Shown here: piece after piece, positions 42,848 to 49,846 of the stretch
Layout: the number at the start of each line of letters is the position of its first letter
Position numbering within the stretch: the first letter of the stretch is position 1
Origin: Prauserella_A oleivorans
Lineage (GTDB): Bacteria; Actinomycetota; Actinomycetes; Mycobacteriales; Pseudonocardiaceae
Direction of reading: 5' to 3'
Length of the DNA stretch: 64,000 nucleotides
Assembly (NCBI RefSeq): GCF_042685745.1
Contig: NZ_JBHUNT010000001.1
Span: forward strand, 4,650,001 to 4,714,000
Notes under the pieces: model-generated
What the model saw: only the letters and a program-made list of their open reading frames with translations
Told to the model about the DNA's origin: nothing
The model's database searches: none
Program-made: the position numbers and the translations under genes

Positions 42848-43525
42848 TCAGGCCGAACCGGCGGCGATGATCGTCGGCACGAACACGGCGGTCATCACCG
42901 CCGCGGTGACCTCCTCGACGGCCTTGTGCGTGGCCTCACTCGCCCAATTGCCCTCGGCGATCTCCTTCGCCCGGCGCTCGGCGGCCTTCGGGTCGTCGGT
43001 CTCCACGGCACGCTTGACGACCCCCATGCCGGCGAGCAGGGCGATCAACGCCGCCGCCCGCCCGCTCGGCTGCTCACCGTCGACGAGCACCCGCGCGAGC
43101 TCCGCCCGGGTCTGCTCCTCGTGCCGGGAGTCCGCGGCGGGCCAGCGCGTCACCGGGAACAGCTTGAGAACCTTGCCCTGCTCCCGGCGCAGGATGCCGC
43201 GGTCGGCGAGCCCCGTGAGCAGCCGCTCGGACAGCCGGTTGCCCGCCAGCGGGCCGATGACGTCCTTGGGTTTGCGGCCCTGCATGGTCGCCAGTTTCGC
43301 GAGGGCGTCGTCCAGCGCCGGGAGGCCGGTCGGCGTGGGATCCCGCAGCACCAGGCGCCCGGGCCTGCCGGCGTCGGCCTCGGTGGTGATGTCGACCCGG
43401 CCGAGCTGCGTCAGCTCGATCAGCAACGCGCCGGCCAGCGAGTACTCCAGGTTGTGCACCCCGGAGATCGGCGTGCCCGCGTCGTCGTCGAACACCAGGA
43501 GCAGCAGGTCCTCCGCGATCAGCAT
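42848..43525 (-). CDS. GOLPH3/GPP34 family protein
   Basis: A 225-residue bacterial relative of the eukaryotic Golgi phosphoprotein GOLPH3/Vps74. The family start MLIAEDLLLLVFDDDAGTPI is followed by LEYSLAGALLIELTQLGRVD, then LSERLLTGLADRGILRREQG and a helical C terminus. Actinobacterial members are common, and their role is unknown; eukaryotic ones bind PI4P and glycosyltransferases. The converging MFS gene ends 3 bases away. ATG 43525 is used because the family begins there. Confidence 0.87.
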   Translation of the reverse strand: MLIAEDLLLLVFDDDAGTPISGVHNLEYSLAGALLIELTQLGRVDITTEADAGRPGRLVLRDPTPTGLPALDDALAKLATMQGRKPKDVIGPLAGNRLSERLLTGLADRGILRREQGKVLKLFPVTRWPAADSRHEEQTRAELARVLVDGEQPSGRAAALIALLAGMGVVKRAVETDDPKAAERRAKEIAEGNWASEATHKAVEEVTAAVMTAVFVPTIIAAGSA

Positions 43526-43607
43526 GCGCCCGACCCTAGCGGTGGCCCGCGGCGGGCGCAGGTGGGCGGCACACACGCCCGCAGCCGCGGCCCGGAAGCC
43601 GCCGTGC

Positions 43608-44279
43608 TCAGCGCGAGAACGCCCGGATCAGCTCCGGAACCTCGCGGAGGTGCACGCCCAGGATCTCGACACTGCGGTCGCGGTCGTGCTCGTCGATCGC
43701 GGCGACGAGCTCCCGATGCTCCCGCTCGATCACGGGCAGCCGCTCCGGGCTGGAGTGCAGGTTCTTGACGGCGAGCCGGATCTGCCGCGGACGCAGCGAC
43801 TCGTAGATGTCCGCCATGACCGCGTTGCCCGCGTGCCGGACCAGACCGGCATGGAAACGTTGGTCGAGCTGGGCGATCGAGTTCCAGTCCTCGTCCCGGC
43901 GGGCGGCTTCCATGGCCGCTACCAGCTCGTGCGACTCGGCCGGTGCCCCGAGCCTGCGGGCACAGATCTTGGTCAGCGCGTCCGCCTCGATGACGTAGCG
44001 GGCCTGGTAGATCTCCCGCATCTCGGTGACCGTGACGACCCGTACCTGCGCTCCCTTGCGGGGAACCAGTTCGACGAATCGTTCGGCGCGCAGCCGGTGC
44101 AGGGCTTCCCGGATGGGCGTGCGGGACGTCCCCACCTCCCGGGCGAGGCCCACCTCGTCGAGGAACTCCCCTTCGGAGTACGTGCCCGACAGGATCGCGT
44201 TCGCGATCCAGTCGTAGGCGCGGTCACGCGCGGACGGCGTCGGCGGACTCAGGGCGTCGGGGGTGGACTTCGATGGCAC
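43608..44279 (-). CDS. GntR family regulator (FCD/FadR subgroup)
   Basis: A 223-residue regulator: winged helix (AYDWIANAILSGTYSEGEFL, LAREVGTSRTPIREALHRLR) then an all-helical FCD effector domain with metal-ligand style Asp/His residues (DQRFHAGLVRHAGN, EREHRELVAAIDEHD). GTG 44279 has no ribosome binding site, but TATGCT (44286-44291) sits 6 bases upstream, so it is probably leaderless. Divergent from the aldolase-TRAP operon, with an operator-like palindrome between, so it most likely controls that operon and itself, with an organic-acid ligand. Confidence 0.92.
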   Translation of the reverse strand: MPSKSTPDALSPPTPSARDRAYDWIANAILSGTYSEGEFLDEVGLAREVGTSRTPIREALHRLRAERFVELVPRKGAQVRVVTVTEMREIYQARYVIEADALTKICARRLGAPAESHELVAAMEAARRDEDWNSIAQLDQRFHAGLVRHAGNAVMADIYESLRPRQIRLAVKNLHSSPERLPVIEREHRELVAAIDEHDRDRSVEILGVHLREVPELIRAFSR

Positions 44280-44285
44280 TCGGAA

Positions 44286-44333
44286 AGCATACCTTTACAC
44301 CTCTCGTACACAGCGTGTATACACCTCGTACAC
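44286..44333. promoter_or_regulatory. gntR -10 box and GntR operator in the divergent promoter
   Basis: On the minus strand TATGCT (44286-44291) is a -10 box 6 bases from the gntR start. Next to it, the palindrome GTGTATACAC (44315-44324) overlaps a second dyad TACAC-AGC-GTGTA (44307-44319), and both are bracketed by two exact copies of CTCGTACAC (44303-44311 and 44325-44333, 22 bases apart). FadR-type regulators bind GT-N-AC palindromes of this kind. The site overlaps the gntR -35 region and lies 42-72 bases before the aldolase gene. Confidence 0.7.
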
Positions 44334-44374
44334 CGCATCGAGTTTGCGGCTCAGCGACCGACGAAGGGAATCGC

Positions 44375-45133
44375 GTGAGCGAGTGGAATGAGAAGCGCCA
44401 CGGTGTGTGGTTGTCCGAACCATCGGCCGCCGCCGTCGAGATGGCACAGCTGGCGGGCTACGGCACCGTCGTCCTCGACATCGAGCACGGCGTGTTCGAC
44501 CTCGCGGCCCTGGACTGGCTGATCCCGTTCATCCGGGCCAAGGGCATGGACGTCATCGCGAAGGTCCTCGGCCCCGAGCGGACCCCGATCCAGCAGGCCC
44601 TGGACCTCGGCGCGAACGCCGTCGCCATCCCGCACATCGAATCCCCCGAGCACGCTGAGCGCGTGTGCGGGTATGCCAAGTTCCCGCCGCTGGGCGACCG
44701 CTCGTTCGCCGGTGGCCGCACCACGGGCTACCGCGGCTTCACCGACGAGTGGGTCACCCGCCAGGACCGGGGCACCCGGTGCTACCCGATGATCGAGGAC
44801 GCGTCCGCCTTCGAAACCGTCGACAAGATCCTCCAGCTTCCCGTCGTCGACGGCGTGTTCGTGGGCCCGTCGGACCTCTCGCTGCGCCGCGAACGCGGTG
44901 CCTACAGCGTCGAGGCCGACGACCTCGCGGACATCCGGCACGTGGCCCGCGCCGCACGGGCAGCGGGCAAGCCGTGGATCCTGCCCGCCTGGAGCGAACC
45001 CGAGCAGCGGCTGGCCGTCGAGGAACAGGCCGAGACGATCGTCGTGACGATGCAGTACGGCGCGTTGCTGTCGGGGCTGACCGACAGGCTGAACACCGTG
45101 CGGGAGATCGAGCAGCAGTGGAGGACGGCATGA
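44375..45133 (+). CDS. HpcH/HpaI family aldolase
   Basis: A 252-residue class II pyruvate-type aldolase. The start (GTG) MSEWNEKRHGVWLSEPSAAA is followed by YGTVVLDIEHGVFDL (base and metal region), IPHIESPEHAERV, and the metal-binding PMIEDASAFETV and VFVGPSDLSLRRE. It would cleave a 2-keto-4-hydroxy acid to pyruvate (or a related keto acid) and an aldehyde. GTG 44375 has AAGGGA 5 bases upstream. First gene of the GntR-linked operon, overlapping the amidase gene by 4 bases. Confidence 0.92.
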   Translation: MSEWNEKRHGVWLSEPSAAAVEMAQLAGYGTVVLDIEHGVFDLAALDWLIPFIRAKGMDVIAKVLGPERTPIQQALDLGANAVAIPHIESPEHAERVCGYAKFPPLGDRSFAGGRTTGYRGFTDEWVTRQDRGTRCYPMIEDASAFETVDKILQLPVVDGVFVGPSDLSLRRERGAYSVEADDLADIRHVARAARAAGKPWILPAWSEPEQRLAVEEQAETIVVTMQYGALLSGLTDRLNTVREIEQQWRTA

Positions 45134-45930
45134 CCCTGACAGTGGCAGTTGGACAGTTCGCGCCGACCGAGGACAAGGAAGCCAACCTGGCCGCACTCGA
45201 GGGGATGCTGCGCACCGCCTCGGATCGGGGCGCACGGCTCGTCGTGCTGCCCGAGTACTCGGTGTTCACCGCGCCGACGATGGACGACCGGTTCGTCGAC
45301 AGCGCCGAGCCGCTCGACGGTGCGGCCGTGTCCCGGCTGTGCCTGCTCTCGAAGGAGCTGGGCGTGACGGCGATCGTCGGAGTCAACGAGACGGCCGCCG
45401 GAGGGCGCATCCACAACACGCTCGTCGGCATCCAGGACGGCACGGTGCGGGCCGTGTACCGCAAGGTCCACCTGTACGACGCGTTCGGCTACCGGGAGTC
45501 CGACCGGGTTCTCGCCGCCGCTCCGTCCGCACCGCAGCTGCTGGAGGTCGACGGATACCGGGTCGGCATGCAGACGTGCTACGACCTGCGTTTCCCGGAG
45601 ACCTCGCGAACATTGGTCGACGCGGGTGCCGAGGTCATCGCCCTGCCGGCCGAGTGGGTGCCGGGCCCACTCAAGGAGCAGCACTGGAACACCCTGATCC
45701 GAGCCAGGGCGATCGAGAACACGGTGTACGTCCTGGCAGCGGACCAGTCCGGGCCCACCGGTTCCGGCAACAGCGCTGTCATCGATCCCATGGGAATCAC
45801 GCTTGCGGGCCTCGGCGAAGCACCCGGGGTCGCCACAGCCACGATCGAGCGCGCACGGCTCGACCACGTGCGGCAGGTCAACCCGGCGCTCTCGCTGCGC
45901 CGCTACCGCGTGACACCGACCGAAAAGTGA
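45130..45930 (+). CDS. Carbon-nitrogen hydrolase (nitrilase superfamily)
   Basis: A 266-residue amidase-type enzyme with the Glu-Lys-Cys triad: Glu in RLVVLPEYSVF (near 42), Lys in VYRKVHLYDAFGY (near 113) and Cys in MQTCYDLRFPE (near 149). These surrounding motifs are closest to the Nit1/deaminated-glutathione amidase branch, so it probably hydrolyses an omega-amide of a keto acid or similar. ATG 45130 overlaps the aldolase stop (ATGA). Between an aldolase and an organic-acid transporter, it may remove an amide from the imported substrate. Confidence 0.9.
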   Translation: MTLTVAVGQFAPTEDKEANLAALEGMLRTASDRGARLVVLPEYSVFTAPTMDDRFVDSAEPLDGAAVSRLCLLSKELGVTAIVGVNETAAGGRIHNTLVGIQDGTVRAVYRKVHLYDAFGYRESDRVLAAAPSAPQLLEVDGYRVGMQTCYDLRFPETSRTLVDAGAEVIALPAEWVPGPLKEQHWNTLIRARAIENTVYVLAADQSGPTGSGNSAVIDPMGITLAGLGEAPGVATATIERARLDHVRQVNPALSLRRYRVTPTEK

Positions 45931-45937
45931 GCACAGC

Positions 45938-47053
45938 GTGCACCGGACCACCAACCCGACGAAAGGACGGCGGCAGTTCGGCAGACTGCTCGCCGCGGCC
46001 GCGACCGTGATGGTCGGTGCCACCGGGCTCACCGCCTGTGGCACGGGGGACGACGACAACTACGTCCTGCATTACACGACCTACTCCAACGCCACGTCCG
46101 ACCAGTCCAGGACCGTCCAGCGCTGGGCCGAGGAGGTGGAGAAACTCACCGACGGCGGCGTCACCGTCCGCTTCCACTACTCCGAGAGCCTCGTCGACGC
46201 CGAGGAGGCCGTCCGGGCGGCTCAGGACGGTCGCGCGGACCTCGCGCAGGTGGGCTCCATCTACGCGGCCTCGGATCTGTCGATGTTCACCGTCATCGAG
46301 TTGCCGTTCGAGACCCAGAATCCCGAAGCCCAGATGAGGGCGATCACGCGCCTGTACGGGGAGAACCGCACCTACCGGGAGGACTTCGACCGCCAGGGAG
46401 TCCGCTTCCTGTTTCCCATTCCGCTCGGCAACGCCGTGCTCGGGCTCAACCGGCCGGCGAACGACGTCACGGACCTCCGCGGCCGCAGCATCCGCGCGGG
46501 AGGGCTGACCTCCGACGTTCTGCTCGCGGCCGGCGCCAACCCGGTCGCGATGACCGCCACCGACATCTACGAATCGATGCAACGGGGGGTCGTCGACGGC
46601 TACACGTCGCTGGCGCTGGCCAACCTCTCGACCTTCGCTCTGTCCACGACGACGCCACAGCTGGTCGATCCCGGTATCGGCGTGTACTCCTCGTCGGTCG
46701 TCGTGGTGAACGAGGAGCTCTACGAGTCGATGCCGCAGAAGTACCAGGAGGCGTTGCAGACCGCGTCCCGGAACGCCATCGACAACGGGCTGGACGAGAT
46801 GGATGCCGCCGCCAGGACCGCCTGCGAGGAACTGACCGGCTCCGGCACCGAGTTCGGTTCCCTGCCCCAGGACGACGTCGCGACGTGGAAGGCCGACGCC
46901 GACATCGCCGACAGCTGGGTGGCCAGGTACGAGCAGCGGGGCTACGACGCGCAGTCGGTGCTGGACGACTACCGGCGCATCGTGGCCGAGGAGGAGCGCA
47001 GGTCGGACTACTCCGATCCGCTCATCAGCTGCATGAAAGGACACCAGGGATGA
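45938..47053 (+). CDS. TRAP transporter solute-binding lipoprotein (DctP)
   Basis: A 371-residue DctP-family receptor. The signal peptide ends in a lipobox (GLTAC, Cys near 32), a lipoprotein variant seen in Gram-positive TRAP systems. Core motifs: HYTTYSNATSDQSRTVQRWA, a central LGNAVLGLNRP, the ligand-contact segment DLRGRSIRAGGL, and MQRGVVDGYTSL. These receptors bind carboxylates through a conserved Arg, plausibly in IRAGG here. GTG 45938 follows the amidase by 7 bases; no strong ribosome binding site. Works with the two permeases that follow. Confidence 0.9.
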   Translation: MHRTTNPTKGRRQFGRLLAAAATVMVGATGLTACGTGDDDNYVLHYTTYSNATSDQSRTVQRWAEEVEKLTDGGVTVRFHYSESLVDAEEAVRAAQDGRADLAQVGSIYAASDLSMFTVIELPFETQNPEAQMRAITRLYGENRTYREDFDRQGVRFLFPIPLGNAVLGLNRPANDVTDLRGRSIRAGGLTSDVLLAAGANPVAMTATDIYESMQRGVVDGYTSLALANLSTFALSTTTPQLVDPGIGVYSSSVVVVNEELYESMPQKYQEALQTASRNAIDNGLDEMDAAARTACEELTGSGTEFGSLPQDDVATWKADADIADSWVARYEQRGYDAQSVLDDYRRIVAEEERRSDYSDPLISCMKGHQG

Positions 47054-47622
47054 GCACCGTCCGCCTCGCCCGGGTAGCGCGGGCCAGTGCTGTGGCATTC
47101 AGCGCCACAGCGGGACTTTTCCTCCTCGCCATGGTCCTGCTCACCGTCGCCGATGTCGGCAGCCGGACGCTGAGGGACCAGTCGATCCTCGGCACCGTCG
47201 ACATCTCGACGCTGCTGATGGTGGCGATCGCCTTTCTCGGGCTGGCCTCGGCCGAGGTCGACGGCCGGCATGTCGCCGTCGGCATGCTCGCCGATCGGCT
47301 CTCGCCACGCCGCCGGATGGCTCTCTCGGCCGTGCGGCTGCTGCTGCTGGCCGGCATCGGCCTGCTGCTGACCTGGGGCCTCGCCGACGTCCTCGTCAGC
47401 GCCATCGACCGGGCCGAGACCACGAACGACATTCTCCGGCTCCCGACCTGGCCGGCGAAGCTCGTCCTGCTGGTGTCCTTTGTCCTGTTCTTCGTCACCA
47501 CCATCGCCAAGGAATGCCGCGAGATCCTCGGCCTACGGGCTGATCGGAGCGACGACGGCACCACCGAACCCGCGGGCGTCGCGGAAAAGCCCTCCGCGCC
47601 ACCGAGAGAGAGGGTCCGATGA
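47050..47622 (+). CDS. TRAP transporter small permease (DctQ)
   Basis: A 190-residue protein with four membrane helices; LLTVADVGSRTLRDQSILGT and FLGLASAEVDGRHVAVGML fit DctQ (tripartite ATP-independent periplasmic transporter, DctQ component). The polar tail after residue 160 (DDGTTEPAGVAEKPSAPP) is extra. ATG 47050 overlaps the DctP stop, and the end overlaps DctM by 4 bases. Confidence 0.9.
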   Translation: MSTVRLARVARASAVAFSATAGLFLLAMVLLTVADVGSRTLRDQSILGTVDISTLLMVAIAFLGLASAEVDGRHVAVGMLADRLSPRRRMALSAVRLLLLAGIGLLLTWGLADVLVSAIDRAETTNDILRLPTWPAKLVLLVSFVLFFVTTIAKECREILGLRADRSDDGTTEPAGVAEKPSAPPRERVR

Positions 47623-49031
47623 CCACCGGGACACTCATCACCGTCCTCGCCGTTCTCGCACTGTTCCTCGTCCTGCTGGCGATCAGACTCCACGTCGGAC
47701 TGTCGCTCATGATCGCGGGACTGGTGGGCGTCGTCCTGCTTCGCGGCACGGACGCGGCCGTCAGCACGGTCTCCAATCAGCCCTTCTCCGCCGCGGCCGA
47801 CTACTCGCTGACGATCATTCCCCTGTTCATCCTCATGGGTGTCCTGGCCGTCCAGGCACGCCTGGCGCAGGCCGGCTTCGATCTCGCCTCCCGGGTGCTC
47901 CGCAAGGTCCCGGGTGGCACGGCGCTCGCCTCGCTGACCGGCTCCGGGCTCTTCGCGGCCGTGACCGGATCCAGCGTCGCGACGGTGGCCACCATGGCGC
48001 GCGTATCGACGGACGCGATCGTCAAGGCAGGACACGGGATCAAGCTCGCCGCCGGTGTCGTGTGCTCCGGCGGAACCCTGGGCGTGCTCATCCCGCCGTC
48101 GATCGTGCTGGTGTTGTACGGCATCGTGACCGACGAGAGCATCGGGCATCTGTTGCTGGCCGGCATCGGGCCGGGTGTGCTGACCATTCTACCCTACGCG
48201 GCCACCATCACCGTCGTGGTGACGCTCCAGCGCAAGCGCCGGCCCGCGCTCAGCACCGCGGGCGCCACGGTGGGTCACGCGACGAATCCCGGCAGCACCG
48301 GCACCGGCGTGGCGACCACAGTCGACGACCACCCCTCGACCGCGGACAAGGTGCTCACACCCGCCCCGAAGCTCGACCTCACGGGCTTCGCGTTCCTGGT
48401 CGTGATCTTCCTGGTGTCCATCGGAACGATCTACCTCGGTGTGGCCACGCCGACCGAGGCAGCGTCCTTCGGAGCATTGGCGGCCCTGCTCATCCTGCTC
48501 ATCCGCACGCGACCGCCTCGGTGGGCGAGCGCCATCAAGGACTCGCTCGGGGAAGCCGTCGGCCTGACCGCCATGACCTTCCTGCTCATGGCCGGTGCTG
48601 GGGTCTTCACCTACTTCCTGGCGCTGTCCGGCGCGAGCACGGCACTGGTCGACGCCGTCATCGGCATCGACCTGCCACCGCATCTGATCCTGATCCTGTG
48701 CCTGGCGCTGCTGCTCCCGCTCGGCATGTTCCTCGATGGGATCTCGATGATCCTCGTCGCGGCTCCGCTGCTGCACCCGATCCTCGTCGAGTACGGCTTC
48801 GACGGCATCTGGCTCGGGGTCGTGATCGTGAAGGTCGCCGAGATGGCGCTCATCACCCCGCCGGTCGGGATGAACGCGTTCGTCTACTCCGGATCGGTTC
48901 CCGAGGCCGGGCTCAACCGCATCTTCCGGGGAATCGTGCCGTTCATCATCGCCGACCTCGTCGTGGTGGCCCTGCTGCTGGTGTTCCCCGAGATCGTCAC
49001 GTTCCTGCCGGATCTTTCCAGCGCGCAGTAG
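47619..49031 (+). CDS. TRAP transporter large permease (DctM)
   Basis: A 470-residue, 11-12 helix protein that carries the sodium-driven transport. SLTGSGLFAAVTGSSVATVA and GVVCSGGTLGVLIPPSIVLV, and later ITPPVGMNAFVYSG, are diagnostic of DctM/SiaM. A polar insert of about 50 residues (residues 205-250, starting QRKRRPALSTAG) interrupts the middle, longer than in most members. ATG 47619 overlaps DctQ. Confidence 0.93.
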   Translation: MTTGTLITVLAVLALFLVLLAIRLHVGLSLMIAGLVGVVLLRGTDAAVSTVSNQPFSAAADYSLTIIPLFILMGVLAVQARLAQAGFDLASRVLRKVPGGTALASLTGSGLFAAVTGSSVATVATMARVSTDAIVKAGHGIKLAAGVVCSGGTLGVLIPPSIVLVLYGIVTDESIGHLLLAGIGPGVLTILPYAATITVVVTLQRKRRPALSTAGATVGHATNPGSTGTGVATTVDDHPSTADKVLTPAPKLDLTGFAFLVVIFLVSIGTIYLGVATPTEAASFGALAALLILLIRTRPPRWASAIKDSLGEAVGLTAMTFLLMAGAGVFTYFLALSGASTALVDAVIGIDLPPHLILILCLALLLPLGMFLDGISMILVAAPLLHPILVEYGFDGIWLGVVIVKVAEMALITPPVGMNAFVYSGSVPEAGLNRIFRGIVPFIIADLVVVALLLVFPEIVTFLPDLSSAQ

Positions 49032-49076
49032 CGGCTGCACCCCTTCCCCGTCACCGCAGAAGAAAGGACACCGTTC

Positions 49077-49724
49077 ATGTTCGTGGTCAACGACATGCCC
49101 GACCGGATCGACGATCGCATCGTCGCCGAGCTCCAGGACGTGTGCGTCTCCACCCTCGGGCACATGCGCGATCACGGGTTCGCGCTCGGCCTCGTACCCA
49201 ACAAACGCCCCGTCAAGTTCGTCGGCACCGCCGTCACCGTGCGTATCCCGCACCTGGACTCCACCGCGGTGCACCTGGCCGTGGACATGCTGCGCCCGGG
49301 GGACGTGCTCGTGGTCGACCAGTCCGGGGACGTGCAGCGTTCCTGCTTCGGCGGTCTGGTCTCCTTCACAGCCAAGTCGCGGGGTGCCGCCGGAGCGGTG
49401 CTGGACGGATCGATCAACGACTACGACGAGACGCTCGCGTACGACTTCCCGGTGTTCTCCCGCGGGTTCAGCCCGCTGACCACCCGCATCGGCGGGCTGG
49501 AAGGGGCGATCAACGTCCCGGTCACGGTCGGCGGTGCCACCGTCCACCCGGGCGATGTGGTCTTCGCCGACTCCGACGGGGTCGCCTTTCTCAAGCCTGC
49601 CGACGCGGTCGGCCTGGGCGCACGCCTGAGGGAGAAGGAGGACGCCGAGGGACCGGCCCGTGAGTCCATCACCGTCGGCGGCAGCATCGCCGAGTTCTCC
49701 GGGGCTGCCAAGTACCGGCCGTAG
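49077..49724 (+). CDS. RraA-type aldolase/decarboxylase family protein
   Basis: A 215-residue member of the RraA/HMG aldolase fold. VNDMPDRIDDRIVAELQDVC, LVVDQSGDVQRSCFGGLVSF and GAVLDGSINDYDE are the expected segments. The last differs from the usual GxxxDGxxRD, having Asn-Asp in place of Arg-Asp, so activity as 4-hydroxy-4-methyl-2-oxoglutarate aldolase is uncertain. It would form or split a pyruvate-derived acid, complementing the HpcH aldolase at the other end of the operon. GAAAGGA lies 8 bases upstream of ATG 49077. A strong terminator follows. Confidence 0.85.
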   Translation: MFVVNDMPDRIDDRIVAELQDVCVSTLGHMRDHGFALGLVPNKRPVKFVGTAVTVRIPHLDSTAVHLAVDMLRPGDVLVVDQSGDVQRSCFGGLVSFTAKSRGAAGAVLDGSINDYDETLAYDFPVFSRGFSPLTTRIGGLEGAINVPVTVGGATVHPGDVVFADSDGVAFLKPADAVGLGARLREKEDAEGPARESITVGGSIAEFSGAAKYRP

Positions 49725-49748
49725 CCCGCTCTCCTGATGCACCGAGCG

Positions 49749-49786
49749 ACCGGTGAGGCCCGTGGGATTCCGCGGGCCTCACCGGT
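49749..49786. terminator. Strong bidirectional hairpin after the TRAP/aldolase operon
   Basis: A 14-bp perfect stem (49749-49762 with 49773-49786, ACCGGTGAGGCCCG and complement) around a 10-base loop, 24 bases after the RraA stop and 60 bases past the end of the converging M14 gene. It can serve both units. On the plus strand TTCGTCGTTC follows; there is no long T run. Confidence 0.85.
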
Positions 49787-49846
49787 TCGTCGTTCGACAG
49801 TGCGTGCCGTCGCGGGATCCGCCGAAACCCGGTCGCTCGCCCCGCC

